Notes: generated by a model from the letters alone, not told the origin. Shown: positions 1 through 15,758, counted from the first letter of the stretch. The stretch: DNA of 64,000 nucleotides from Amoebidium appalachense (GCA_963693365.1 CAVNZM010000005.1:12934377-12998376); one strand, 5' to 3'. Numbers and translations: made by a program.

Positions 1-137
1 GAGCCATGCACCCCACGAATGCGTACTACCCCCCGGCACACACACCCTGCTGGCACGTGCACGTGCTTACTCACTGGGACGGACAGATACAGCAAGCTGC
101 AGCGGCCACAGGCGCTCCAGACTACGCTTTATTCCAT

Positions 138-792
138 TTAAACCCTGGAGGGGTAAAGCATCTGCAGGGGAAAAGAGCGTTAGTGTCAACACTGAGGGCA
201 CTAGCATGTCGACCCATCAACAAGGCCACACTACCATCCATCCAGAAACTGGCGCACACACCTCCGGTCAAAATTTCGACATACAAATGGAGCAGCATTC
301 TGCCACCACTACTTCTTGCATATAACCGACTCGGTAAGATTCGGCTAGAATGTTTCATTCTGCCCTGTGCAAGGTCCCTTCCCCAAATATCAAATAGTAG
401 ACTTCAACTGTACATGACCAAGCCTCACTGTCTTGCTGGTGCCACAGCTGCCTGCAACCCCCCCCCCCCCCAAACACACACCCACACGTACCACGCGGAC
501 GGTGGCGCCCATGGTCTTGGGGGGCAGGTTGGAGGTGAACTTGGCGCGCACAACACCGCCGTTGCCGTGGGAGCGGGCAACCTTGCCCCAGATGACGCGG
601 TAGTGGGTGGGCTTGCCCGTGACCTTGTTCTTGGTGGCGCGCTTGCACTTGTACACGTAGGCAATGCGCTTGCCCATGTAGAACTCAGTATCCTCCTTGG
701 TCTTGACCCCCTCGAGCTTGACCAGGGAGAAGTTGGCACTCTGGTTGCGCTGGCCACGGGTGAACCCGAGCACAACGCCCTTGGTGTACAGT
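138..792 (-). CDS. RPL35A: 60S ribosomal protein L35Ae (eL33), 3' exons only
   Basis: Structural protein of the large cytosolic ribosomal subunit. Two exons are visible: 792-492 (100 codons after one split base) and 161-138 (seven residues MLYPSRV plus TAA). The reading frame contains family blocks such as [40 protein letters not shown] and the C-terminal LYPSR. The donor after ATVRV is GTACGT (491-486). The acceptor of the last exon is CCCCTGCAG. An AATAAA signal lies on minus at 133-128, five bases after the stop. The upstream exon starts after CACACAG with A-CTG-TAC, giving the family's RLYTKG block. This means a short first exon (M..R) must lie further upstream beyond 800, inside or past the CA-rich intron. 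I could not place it. The last intron, 491-162, carries a C tract at 459-470. Confidence 0.93.
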
Positions 793-799
793 CTGTGTG

Positions 800-2734
800 T
801 GTGTGCATGCGTGTTTTTGTGTGTGCGTGTGCGTTGATACATGCGTGTACATGGGCGTGGATAGATGGAGCATGGGGGTAGTGTGTCGTGCAGGTGAAAT
901 GTGGTACGTGTGATGTCCTGGGTGTAGTATGTCGTGTAGATGAAATGTGGTACGTGTAACGTGTAATGCAGGTGTGCAAGCATCAATATGTGCGTTGAAA
1001 AGTATTGTTCACACCCGCAATTAGCCAAGTGGTTGTTGTGCAGTGCGGAGAAGCAGATGAGTGTGTGCATTGTGGTGTGCTGGAAGAATTTGAATGTGTG
1101 TGTACCAGCGAAGGGGAAAGTGTGGGTGGAAGATGACGGGTGGTCAGTTGATGGCAGTATTCCAGAGCTGAGATCCCCGTATGCACCGGCCAATGCAAAC
1201 AGAACTGCAAGATGCGCTATACGGTAGTCTCTTGATGATGGTGCATGTACAACCGTATTTGAATGCTATCTGACAAGAACAGGAAACAAATAATCTCTGC
1301 GTCCCATCGACATTGGTGGCGAATGTCCGATAATATCCACGCATAAGCTCCAAAACCGGTGGACTCCAGCCAACTGGGGTCGATCTGCCAAAAATCAGCT
1401 CAAAAGAAACAATGATGGTAATAATTACTGCCCTGCTGTGCCCGTTTCTCGCTTGTGTGCATGTAACCTCTGGCCGTCCTGCCAAAAATCGACCTTGAGA
1501 AGTGCCCCCATCCATGGGATCCTCCCCTTGTGATGTTAAATACTGGTGCCGTGTTCTCTGTCCTACACAATACGATTAGGAAACTACTCTACGAATATAG
1601 CGTCTAGCCCGTCGTCTTGTAAGTGCTGTATAACAGGGCTACTGGTCGATTGTGTCCGTGGTGCCGCGTTATGGGTCAGATGCTGCGGATATATGGACGA
1701 TCTCTGCCGGATAACTCGTCGAGATGCTTCCGTTTTCGCCTGCCTGGTCCCTGCATCCATCCTCCTGTGACCTGCTCTATTGCATCCTGCCTAATCCGAC
1801 GGCATTCTCCGCACCTGCCAAATCCATCCCTATGCATCTACACTCTACGCTACGTTATTTGCCTAATTTCGGTGCCAGTACCTCACGGGCTGAGGCATCT
1901 TCGCTTGCTCAACGATGGACACCGAAAAGAGGAGTCACAGTGGCACACAGCTGCCCTTTAGCGTTGCCGCCTACAACGGTAACACACACTAGCTGATGAG
2001 GGAGATAAGCGGATAAAATAAACGCTGCTGGTTGGTTTAAGTTTATCCGCCTAGATTTATAAAAGCTTGTGGCCAATGAAACGAGTCTCCTAAAAAAAAG
2101 ATCTGCGCGGGAAATTCCAAAAAAGCAGATTGCGCAAACCCAAACTGGGCAACTGCAACTTTCAAGTCGAGGTCGCACACCACGTCTTCAACGGAACATC
2201 CCAAAATGCTCAAGGAGTATTTGTGCAGTCCAGCTGCAGCTGTGCTTTATTTTTAAATAAAATTCGCAGACAACCCCGTTCGCTTTTTTATAACCCTGCA
2301 GCATTCAAAATTCTTGCTTACCTCAAACATGAGGGAAAGTATGCTTTCGGTTTATTGAGACCTCAGTTGATAGACATATGTGTATGTAGGTGCCTAAAAG
2401 AAAAATGCTCGTACACATAAAAGCACACATTAACAACATGTGTAAACGGATATGCTCATAGCTTGTGAGAATTTATGCTATAAGCTTTCACTTCGGATGC
2501 AAGTTGGCGCCGCGACGTGTTGTGTCGGAATGGTGGGTTCATGTTCCCTGGGCTTTAATCCACATCACCTAGCCTATTTGGACACACGTACCTGTTTATC
2601 AGTGACCAAGTTGCACAAAGTCATTAGCGCAAACAAGTTGATACTGCGCTGCTTAGTATGCACTAATCAAAACCATTCTTCCCATCTCCTTCCATTTTAC
2701 TTCGAGGCTCCATCCCTCCACATCCCAACTCAAT
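800..2734. other. region without a resolved gene
   Basis: This stretch should contain the missing first exon and promoter of RPL35A, but I saw no convincing ATG-donor pair. It begins with GT-rich DNA (795-985) and then has ordinary mixed-composition sequence. A 123-codon minus-strand open frame at 1144-1515 has no recognisable family. Nothing else is supported. Confidence 0.4.
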
Positions 2735-3150
2735 TCAACACATGGGCACACCTTCAAGTTGGTTCTGTGTTAAGTGGACGGTTGAGGGGAAGCTAAAACA
2801 GGGCCATGCCCCTGTTAGGATCTTTCGGCAGAACGTGGCTGCTGTCCTCACCAAATCCACACAGCAGGCAGGCCATCTGGTACTCCTATGTGTATGGACG
2901 TCTATGTGAAACTCTGGAGATAGTAAATATGATTTCATGAATGCTGACCATAGATAGAACTTGTGCTGCAGAGCGTTGTTGCATATGCATCCAAACTTGT
3001 GGGTGGGTGCAATGCAAGTTATGGAGTTATCAAGCGATGAGTGAGCACTGTTAAAGAAAAGGGTGGCAAAGATTTCGTTTGCACAAAGAGACTTGTGCCG
3101 AGTCATGGAATTGAGGAGGTAGCGTGCTGAAAGTGGGGAAGATTTTCTTC
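2735..3150 (-). CDS. orphan open frame, unrecognised
   Basis: About 135 codons stay open on minus in non-repetitive DNA before the frame runs into the T/C/G-tract at 3150-3290. The composition (mixed, several Cys and aromatic residues, no simple repeats) is protein-like. No start, splice site or family could be fixed, so this may be an exon or chance. Confidence 0.2.
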
Positions 3151-3162
3151 TTTTTTCTTTTT

Positions 3163-3307
3163 CTATTCCCCCCCCCCCCCTCTCACCCTCCCCCCCCCTT
3201 TTTTTTTTCTTCTTTTTCTCTTTTTTTTTTCGGGAGCAGGGGAAGGGGGGGGGAAGGGGGGGGGGGGGGGGGGGGGGAGGAGGAGGTCGGCGTGATGGTG
3301 GAGGAGT

Positions 3308-3391
<84 letters not shown>

Positions 3392-3410
3392 TGTGTGTGT
3401 GTGTGTGTGT

Positions 3411-3472
<62 letters not shown>

Positions 3473-3473
3473 T
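3163..3473. repeat. compound C/T/G tract followed by (GT)n and (GCGT)n
   Basis: C runs and T runs (3170-3230) are followed by G runs (3243-3280), then about 165 bp of GT dinucleotides interrupted by a block of about nine GCGT units near 3352-3392. Confidence 0.9.
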
Positions 3474-4003
3474 ATTTGTGTATTTGTGTGTGCGCGCGAA
3501 GTGCGTGGGCGCATCCCCGGGGGGATGGAGGGTAAGGGGGACAGGGGTGGGAGGGGTGGAGGGGCGCACGGACCAGTGCAGTAACTGTGAGATAAAGGTG
3601 CAGCCACAAGGGGAGAAGGGGAGACGGAAGGTAGGGGGAGGGGGGGGGGGGGGGAAAGAAAACAACATATGGAATGAAGAAGGCAGCGAGTTTAACGAGC
3701 GCAAAAGGCATAGCGGCGCAGGGGCAAACCAAAAACAACTTATCGTGTGTATGGTGTGGGAAGCGAAATCCTTGTAAAATATGTAGCCATTATTTCGTGA
3801 TATTGAACCTATCAGACCATGCTTGTGCAACACATGGCCACGAGACTTCTAAGCAGGCGGGCAGTGTGCTCGAGCAACATCAGTGCAAAAAACAGAAATC
3901 GGGAATAAGGGGGGAGGAGTGATGTGTGCGTGTGGTGGGGTAATTCGTCACAGAGTACGAAGCCCAAATCTACGACGGACAAAACATTTTTTTTAATTTT
4001 TTT

Positions 4004-6661
<2,658 letters not shown>

Positions 6662-7314
6662 GGTTGAAACGGGCCTGGCCCTAGGCACGGTGGTCTTCAC
6701 GTTGTGAGATGTTTCTCGAGCCCTTCCCTCTTTATTCTGTAGAACATTTGTTGGCTCTACCGGTACCTGTCACTAGATACACCCTGCAGTGTGTGGGTTT
6801 TACTAAACTTCACCAGCAATCCGTTCAGGCTAAGTAGCAGCATATCGTGCTGCTTCTTGCTTCGCATGCAGCTGTTTTGACCCTCTGGAAAGAAAGGATA
6901 CCGTCAGTAGGGAGGTGTAGGTGGCCTTGTCAGCTTGCCAGGCGGAAACTGAAACTTTTTGAACGCTGAATTTTCTGCTGTTATAAAACGAAAACGAGTT
7001 TTCCATCGGATGGGAGCTCGAGTCAGCGAGGCTCGGCTCTTGTAATCGCAATAGATCTATCTCCTAAATCGACTCTTTTATGATTGGCTACAAATCATGG
7101 CTCTGTGTTTATTCGCTAAATTACCTGCCTAATATGGTAGGTCCCGTTGCGCACACTGGCTTGTTACATTTTTCAGTTTGCGGCCCGGGAAGGCAGGGTA
7201 AGAAGACCTATCCAGCCTCCACACAGACAACAGTGAAGCACGCTACAAACCACCTTTTTGTGATTCCCCAGCCACACGGCAACTCCCCACGTCCGGTGGC
7301 TTCAGGGTGCGCCT

Positions 7315-8514
7315 ATGTTTTCAGCCACGCTTGCCCGTGCAGCGAGGAGGGTGGTGAACATGGGTGCCGTGGGCGCCTTTGAGCCGCTGCAGCGCGTGCG
7401 GCTGTTCTACCCGGCCACGGCCCTGGCCTACGATGCCTCCTATGTGCTCACGTCACGCGACGCGCCCCACTACGACGTACCTGGGCGCATCAAGGGCGTG
7501 CTGGACATGGCACTTGCCCGCCCGCACCTGTTCGACTGTGTGCCCGTCAGCCCCAGCGTGCAGCCGGGCGGCAGCTACGAGCAGTGTGCCGAGATAGAGG
7601 CGGCTCTGCGCGTGCACAGTGCGGACATGGTGGAGTTTCTATTGCGTGTGCCTAAAGAGCCCCCCGTAGTGCCCGAGACCTTCCTCATCCCCGGTGCCTT
7701 CTCGCGGACAGGCCGGGTGCCCAAGTTCCCCAACCTGCCGCAGTATGCAGGGGCCTACTGCTTCGACAGCTGGACTCCCCTCACGAACCAAACCATACCT
7801 GCCGTGATCGAGAGTCTGGCCTGTGCGCTGCAGGCGGCCAGGGCCGTTGTTTCTGCGCCGGTTAGCCAGCAGCCCAACGTGGCCTATGCACTATGCCGCA
7901 CACCAGGCCACCATGCAGGGCACTCAGCCTACGGGGGCTACTGCTACCTCAACAACGCAGTCATAACGGCGCGACACCTGCAGCTCAGTGGGCTCTCCAA
8001 CGTGATCATAGTCGACCTGGACTTCCACTACGGCAACGGCACACACATACTGTGCCAGGGGCTGGATGATGTGCACATGGTCAGTGTGCATGCTGACCCT
8101 GCCGTGGGCTATGAGCCCTACTTCAGTGGTATGGCGGTGCTGGAGGAGGAGAGTGGGGTGGACGGGCAGGGCATACCAAAGTGCCTCAACCTGGTCTACG
8201 ACCCTATCACTATCAGGCAGCAGCACTTCACCACCCTAATGGAACAGGCCTGTGACTTTGTGCACAGGGTCTACGACGCAAAGAAGGGAGACACGGGGGC
8301 ACTCGTGGTCAGTTTGGGGGTGGATGCGCTTGAGGATGACCCCCTGCATAAGAGTGGAACGGGGTGGAAGGCAGATTGGTATGGACAGGCTGCACGTAGG
8401 TTGAGGGAGGTGAATGGGGACCGGCCCATGGTGGTGGTGCACGAGGGGGGCTACAGCCCCGACAAGAGCCCAAGTGCCGTGCTGGCTTTCTTCGAGGGGC
8501 TGTTGGCCCCCTAG
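7315..8514 (+). CDS. acetylpolyamine amidohydrolase / HDAC-superfamily deacetylase
   Basis: Single-exon gene, 399 residues, ending TAG at 8512-8514. Family motifs appear in order: CRTPGHHAGHSAYGGYCYLN (tandem catalytic His and the glycine-rich loop), VIIVDLDFHYGNGTH (zinc-binding Asp and His), SVHADPAVGYEPYFSG, VVSLGVDALEDDP (second zinc Asp), and VVHEGGY with the transition-state Tyr. The ALCRTPGHHA context is closer to bacterial-type acetylpolyamine amidohydrolases and class II HDACs than to class I. The expected reaction is zinc-dependent hydrolysis of acetyl-amide bonds in polyamines or proteins. The first 15 residues (MFSATLARAARRVVN) look like an Arg-rich presequence, so mitochondrial import is possible. 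A second start, Met16, is also plausible. It is the only modelled gene in the window without an intron. The substrate cannot be read from the sequence. Confidence 0.93.
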   Translation: MFSATLARAARRVVNMGAVGAFEPLQRVRLFYPATALAYDASYVLTSRDAPHYDVPGRIKGVLDMALARPHLFDCVPVSPSVQPGGSYEQCAEIEAALRVHSADMVEFLLRVPKEPPVVPETFLIPGAFSRTGRVPKFPNLPQYAGAYCFDSWTPLTNQTIPAVIESLACALQAARAVVSAPVSQQPNVAYALCRTPGHHAGHSAYGGYCYLNNAVITARHLQLSGLSNVIIVDLDFHYGNGTHILCQGLDDVHMVSVHADPAVGYEPYFSGMAVLEEESGVDGQGIPKCLNLVYDPITIRQQHFTTLMEQACDFVHRVYDAKKGDTGALVVSLGVDALEDDPLHKSGTGWKADWYGQAARRLREVNGDRPMVVVHEGGYSPDKSPSAVLAFFEGLLAP

Positions 8515-8556
8515 AGCGGACAGTGACCATATATGGTAGGAGGGGGGGGGGGAGTA

Positions 8557-8765
8557 GGCATGTGCATAGTGTTAATGTTTAATCTTTTTTGTACACGGCC
8601 ATGTGCATAGTGTTAATGTTTATTCTTTTTTGTACACGGCCACGTGCATAGTGTTAATGTTTATTCTTTTTTGTACACGGCCATGTGCATAGTGATAATG
8701 TTTTTTCTTTTTTGTACATGGCTATGTGCATAGTGTTAATGTTTATTCTTTTTTGTCGGCCATGT
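8557..8765. repeat. 41-bp tandem repeat, five copies
   Basis: Five copies of a unit built on TGTGCATAGTGTTAATG, TTTATTCTTTTTTGTACA and CGGCCA. It begins about 40 bp after the deacetylase stop codon, so it probably lies in the 3' UTR or just past it. Copies differ by one to four bases. Confidence 0.9.
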
Positions 8766-9225
8766 GCACACGCGCACTACAGGAACACACACTGTGCCTG
8801 TACATACTAAAGACTTCACCATACGTATGAGGGACCTGACCCACACAGATTCTTATCCGAACTGTCGAGCGGTATTTCTACGCTGGACATTAACCACACG
8901 TACAGAATGAAGCCAAACAAACTTGCTCCATAGATAGGGCTGAAATACAACGAATTGTCTTGACCCTTTACCAACGAACAGGATTTGTTGGTGGCCACAG
9001 GCAGGTCACCCCCTTTTTTTTTTCTTTTTCTTTTTTTACCCCCTTATATAAACAAATACAGGGCAAGCCCTGATGATCACGTCGTGCATTGAACCTGGCC
9101 TATTCCTTTCCCCCCCCCTCCCCCCCTCTTTCCCCCATGCCCCGTGCCATCCACCCACCTCTAAGGCATGCACCTTCATCTTTTTTCGATGGTGGCATGG
9201 TAGACGTGAAGGTGTGTGTGGGGTG

Positions 9226-9262
<37 letters not shown>

Positions 9263-9938
9263 GGGGGAGGGGGGAGGGGGGAGGAGGAATTAGGGGGCAC
9301 CCAACTAAACACATGCACACCATACCCACTTATAAGTGGTGGCGGTTGGTGGATGGGGGGGGGGGGGGGGGGGGGGGGGGGGGAGGGCAGCTGTTTCTTG
9401 TAGGAAATTAACCTGGTAACGTTATAAGGGGAGGTTGACTTTTGACGAAACGGCATGTGGGTGGGTGGGTGGATGGCTGGGGGGGTGGGGGGGGGTTCAT
9501 ATGTGGCGTGTTTTACTTGCCAATTGGGGGGGGGGGGAGGGGGGGGGAGAATCTGTGGGGAGGGGGGAAGGGGGAGGTTTTGTGTTTTGTGTCTTTCCTT
9601 GTTAGGTTTGTTTTGGTTTAAAAGGTGGGGGGGGGGGGTGGAAAAGGAACCATAATTGGCCATTGTGATCACGAGGGGAGTAGAGAGTGTGAGAATGGGC
9701 TCGTAGGAAGGGCGGGTGGGTAACAGGTGCATGTGTTGTGCCGGGATCCGTTTTCTTATTGGGTACGTGGGTTTTGGGCAGGCCATTGTTGGTTGGGTTA
9801 ATGAAAGAATGCACATGAACCGGTTGCTTGGTGGAAGTTCGGCAAGGTAAAGGGAGGCAGATAGCTGGTGGAGGGAATCCGTTAGGTGTGGTGCTGGTGA
9901 TGGTGGGGTGTTTTTTTTTGTTTTTTGTTTTTTTTTGT

Positions 9939-9986
<48 letters not shown>

Positions 9987-10890
9987 TTGGAGGGGAGGGG
10001 GGGGGGGGGGGGAGGGGGGAAGGGGGGGGGAAGATCGTCATGGGCGTTGGGAGCAGTGCTGGGGGGACTGCAGACGACCTTAATGCACCGCCTTTGCGCC
10101 CAATATTGCTGGTGTTTGCAGCAAGAGGAGGGAACCCGTGGGTGGTGCACATAACCGAAGTGAAGTGAGGGGTGGTGGTGGTGGGGGGGGGGTTGCAGCT
10201 ATGTTCGAGTTGCAAGGGTGGCTGGCCCATGGGCCCACCTAGCAGGCCTGCCTGTTTCACAGCACATTTAGAGCATTTCATGCACCTGCATACATCAAAG
10301 GCCATCATGCCCATCACAGCCGCCCCCTCTCCCCCTCTCTTCTAACCCCCTCCACATCTGCTATCCCCTCCCCTCCCCCCCCCTCCCCTCTCACCCATCC
10401 CTAGGAACTTCAACCTCCTCCAGCCTGTTACGCATTGTCACCCTAGACCAATTAAGCCAAACCCATTTATGGATATTTGCACCCCTGTTCGGTCATTTCA
10501 CCCCCCCCACCTGTGGGAGTGGGGGTGGATGTGAGCCGTGAGGAGACCACCCGAAGAGACAGATCTCCTCTTTCGGTGGAACTACCAAATATGGCAACAC
10601 AGCCTCTGATTGGTCATCTGCTCTGACCAGCATCGAAGATCCCCGGCTTCCGCAACCAATCAGTTGAGGCCATGCTTCTTCTTATACAGTGTGTGTCCAC
10701 ACGGCAAATTTGACGGGTTTGGGGCCTCTAGACGAATTCCTAGCCACTAGAGCCGGAGACATGGTCGTCCCTGAGCTCTGGCTTGTGTATGGGGGGAAGG
10801 GGTGAAAGGAGGTGTATGTACTTGGAGTGGTGGGCCTGGTGTGTGGGGAGGGGGGGGGAGCACTGAGATGGTCGGAATAGGATAGGGCCA

Positions 10891-10940
<50 letters not shown>

Positions 10941-11150
10941 TCAGGCACGAAGAGGAGTGCTAGGAAAGAGAAGGGAGAAAGTCTAACCTGATGAGCTCTG
11001 TACACGGAATCGGCAGGGGGGAAGGGGGGGGGGGGGGGAGAGGGGGGGGGGGGGGGGGGGGGGGGGGTAAAGGGGGGGGGAGGGTCCTTTTTCCTGCAGG
11101 AAAACCCCGGAATACAGCCCTTGGAATTGGAGGAGGGGGGAGGGAGGGGA

Positions 11151-11187
<37 letters not shown>

Positions 11188-11343
11188 CATATTAGCAGAA
11201 GCTTATAGACCAGTGCACATCTCTTGCTTTTCAGGCACATACATCGTTATGGGGCATATCATCAGAGATGAAAATGGTTTCAAAAGCCACGGCAGGCGTT
11301 GGAAAGAGGGTGCCACTGATTTGTGTGTGCGCGCGGGGGAGCT

Positions 11344-11380
<37 letters not shown>

Positions 11381-11474
11381 TGATGGCAATATGTTCGTAT
11401 ATATGGAATTTTTTTGCGCGGACGGACACAGTAAGACAAGATGGGTCATATGGCAAGGGAACGGCCGGGAACAT

Positions 11475-11509
<35 letters not shown>

Positions 11510-12077
11510 GGGGAGGAGGAGAGGAGGGGGGGCGGGTCCATTGTTTCGAAACTGATGTACGAAGGTGCCCGTACGTGCATGGAAAAATACTTTGTCAAGG
11601 GCTATTCTCTATTGGCTTAGGTTGAAACCGGTGTAATCGGATCATCCTTATACGGAAAGTGTGCAGAATTGATCATGGGAAGGGTGACCACGTGTGTACT
11701 TAGGAGGGAGGAAGGGAGAACGCAGGGTGGATGGGGGGAAGAGGCCGGGGGAAGAGGGGGGGGGGGGGGGGGGGGGGGGGGTTTGGGTTCGGACGTCATA
11801 CAGTGGAATAGGAATTAATTATTCCTTCCCAAATACCCTTCTCCCTCCCGCCCCTTCCCCCTCCTCCCCCTTATCCCCTCTCCCGCCCCCCCCCCCCCCC
11901 CCCCCCCCCCCAAAACAAAACAAACATGCCCACACCCTGCCTCTTTAGTACCGCCATTAGGATGGGTCCAGGATACGGGCGTGCCCAGGTTGAGGTTACA
12001 CGTGGCACTGCAGCTGACCGGACCCAACAGGAGCGTGCACAGCGGCCCCATTTGATTGGTTCCGTGTGTGTCTCTCT

Positions 12078-12113
<36 letters not shown>

Positions 12114-12210
12114 GTGTTTGTTTGTTGAGGGCTCGAGTGGGGATGGGCGGGGGAAGGTAGGGAGGGTGGAGGGAGAGGGAGGGGGGGGGAGGGGGGGGGG
12201 GGGGAGTTGT

Positions 12211-12242
<32 letters not shown>

Positions 12243-12685
12243 CCGTGCAAAGTGAAGCAATGGGTCGTGGAACTTCTTTTTGGTGAAAAGTATTGTGTGC
12301 TGAGAGAGGTGCGGTAGGATTAGATGCTGAAACTATCATCTCAGGGGAAACTAACCTGAAGCGAACTCGGACACCGGGCCGGCAAGAGGTGGGGAGGTTG
12401 GGGGGGGGGGGTCCTATTTGCTGCAACATTATCCCGTTGTTAGACCCAAAAACGTGATATAAAACTACATATACGTTGTTTTCTCCCCCCTCAGAATCAT
12501 TGCGCAAACAATCTTCTGCGCTGTTGACACCATAGAAGTCTTCGTCGTTTTGTTTTTTCCGTTTGTTTCTTCTTCCCCCCCCCCCCCCCCCTTCCCCCCC
12601 CCTTCCCCCCCCCCCTTTTTTGTTCTTTTCTATTTTTTTCCCTCCTTCCTAATTCATGATGTTGTTGGGGTGTTAGCCTGGTGAA

Positions 12686-12721
<36 letters not shown>

Positions 12722-13389
12722 TTATTTTTGATTAAAAACCTGAAAAGGGATAGTATCGAAAACGGCCTCCCCACACACACCCCCACACGCTCTCACCCAC
12801 CCATTATGCACACCAATCAAATAGCTCCCACCACCGAGTGCGAAGCCGAGGAGCCCAAAACCAATAAATTCAATAGATCCACCATCGAGCTCCATAGAAT
12901 GATTCACAGGTGTTTGGAATGAAACGGTTCAACAAACAAAAAATGACAATACTAAGTCGAGGCATATGCCTGCAAGTTGAAGCCATGGGAAACCCCCGGA
13001 CTTGACCACACCGCATCCGGGCAAAACGTAAAATAACTTACTGAGTGTGGGTTTCTCTCAATCTGTATTCCTCTACCCACATACACCATGTGTAAGAGAC
13101 ACAGCGCACAATAGAAAGATTGCCCACCAAACTCTGGATCAAAATTTATGCTTGATTTGGGCAAGTTTCAGTCCTGTTTCAAAACTAAAAGGATATCATA
13201 TAGATACTCTCGAAGTTTAAAGCTACAGTGACTGCTGATATGCTGTAATGACTCTTTAATGAAGCTTGCTATGGCGTCTGCTGCACTTCGGCCAATCTGG
13301 GGCTGTGCATGGTGGTGTCTTTATCCCCCCAACACAACATGATCACCGAAAGCGAAATATCAGCATGCACAGTGGCGCCGAAACACACA
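8766..13389. other. G/C-tract-rich stretch without a resolved gene
   Basis: Long G runs occur at 9230-9270, 9356-9384, 9940-9985, 10893-10939, 11160-11186, 11345-11380, 11758-11781, 12205-12241 and 12685-12720. C runs occur at 11886-11911 and 12575-12616. Between them are short open stretches. One at 11235 begins after TTGCTTTTCAG and is exon-like for about 95 bases. One on minus at 11940-12060 is Cys-rich. CCAAT motifs occur near 10610 and 10655. I could not assemble any of this into a gene. Confidence 0.5.
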
Positions 13390-14187
<798 letters not shown>

Positions 14188-14261
14188 TTCACCCCCTCTT
14201 CCCCCTTTCTCCATGGGCGCTTGGACTTAAAAAGACTCTCGTGACCTTCCTCTGAAGATTC

Positions 14262-14461
14262 AAGTAAGACAATAAGGAGTTTATATGGTTAAGTAAGACA
14301 ATAGGGAGGTTAAATGGTTAAGTAAGACAATAGGGAGGTTAAGTGGTTAAGACAATAAGGAGTATAAATGGTTAAGTAAGACAATAGGGAGGTTAAATGG
14401 TTAAGGAAAACAATAAGGAGGTCAAATCGGTAAGTAAGACAATAAGGAGGTTTTATGGTTG
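14262..14461. repeat. 28-29-bp minisatellite, about seven copies
   Basis: Degenerate tandem copies of TTAAGTAAGACAATA followed by GGGAGGTTAAATGG. It ends 10 bp before the left terminus of the MITE. Confidence 0.9.
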
Positions 14462-14471
14462 GAGACCCTTA

Positions 14472-14717
14472 CAGGGGTCCCTCGCGTATTAATACACCCC
14501 CGTTTTTGGTTAGAAGTGTATTAATACGTGAGGTGTATTAATACGCGAACGCGACAGTTTTACTAGTAAATTGCCATTTATGGTGTCGCGCCTAAGTACT
14601 TACATATGAGTATACAGGGAAATCTATATGTCCCCCTATACTATCGTGCAGGGCCGGAAGTGTATCAATACTCGAATGTATAAATAAGATGGTGTATAAG
14701 TACATGAGGGACCCCTG
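14472..14717. mobile_element. 246-bp MITE with perfect 12-bp TIRs and TA duplication
   Basis: The left end CAGGGGTCCCTC (14472-14483) and right end GAGGGACCCCTG (14706-14717) are perfect inverted repeats. A weaker inverted match extends about 15 bp further inwards. TA flanks both ends (14470-14471 and 14718-14719), the target duplication typical of Tc1/mariner-pogo transposons. Inside are four variants of GTGTATTAATACGYGA (near 14514, 14531, 14665 and 14692) and an inverted copy next to the left TIR, which look like subterminal transposase-binding repeats. There is no coding capacity, so it would depend on a transposase elsewhere. Confidence 0.85.
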
Positions 14718-15036
14718 TACTATGAGCCCAAACACGTATCCCACCCTCTTCCCCCCCCCCCCCCCCCCCCCTCCACCCCCCTCCCCCCCCCCCCCCTCCC
14801 CCCCCCAGATATCATGGGTTTCTTGGTTAGCAGTATCAACAGGCTCTGCTTGTCTTGAATGTTCTCTTTGCATTCGTTTTTCATCGTGCTTTCCTTCCGC
14901 CTCAAACCCCCCCCCCCCCCCCCCCCCCACCAATCTCCCCCCGAAATGTGCCATATTATAATCCTCTCCCCCCCTGGGCAGCCCATTGTCTTACCCCTTC
15001 TTTCTCCCCTGGGACATACCTTTCTTGCCATTGCAG

Positions 15037-15116
15037 GCAGCATACCCCTTGGACCAATCATGCAGTCAGGCAGCAACGTCATTGTGAGGGTACTGGCTAG
15101 AAGAGTGCAATCACAG
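15037..15116 (+). CDS. candidate 80-nt internal exon, unrecognised
   Basis: It is bounded by TTGCCATTGCAG and by CAG|GTGTGG and is open in only one of three frames ([20 protein letters not shown]...). The entering phase is 1 and the leaving phase 0. It sits between a C-rich block with a plausible polypyrimidine tract and the large GT array. The gene it would belong to was not found. Confidence 0.3.
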
Positions 15117-15130
15117 GTGTGGGTGTGTGT

Positions 15131-15196
<66 letters not shown>

Positions 15197-15326
15197 ATGT
15201 GTGTGTGTGGGTGTGGGTGTGTGTGTGCGTGTGTGTGTGCTTTTCTGTATGTGTGTGTGCGTCACGGTGTGCGTGTGTGGGTGGGTGGATGGGTGGGTGT
15301 GCATGTATGTGTATGTGTGTGTGTGT

Positions 15327-15357
<31 letters not shown>

Positions 15358-15536
15358 CGCGCGCGCGTGTGTGTGCGCGTGTGTGTGTGTGGGTGTGTGC
15401 ATGTGGGTGTGTGGGTGTGTGTGGGTGTGTGTGTATGTGTGTATGTGTGTGTGTGTGCGTGTGTGTGTCTGTGCCTGTGCGTGCGTGTGTGCTTGTGTGT
15501 GCGTGTGTGTGTGTGTGTGTGCGTGTGCGTGTGTGT

Positions 15537-15567
<31 letters not shown>

Positions 15568-15694
15568 CATGTGGGTGTGTGGGTGTGCGTGGGTGTGGTG
15601 TGTGTGTGTGTGTGTGCGTGTGTGCTTTTCTGTATGTGTGTGTGCATGTGCGTGGGTGGGTGGGTGGGTGGGTGGGTGGGTGGGTGGGTGTGCA

Positions 15695-15758
<64 letters not shown>

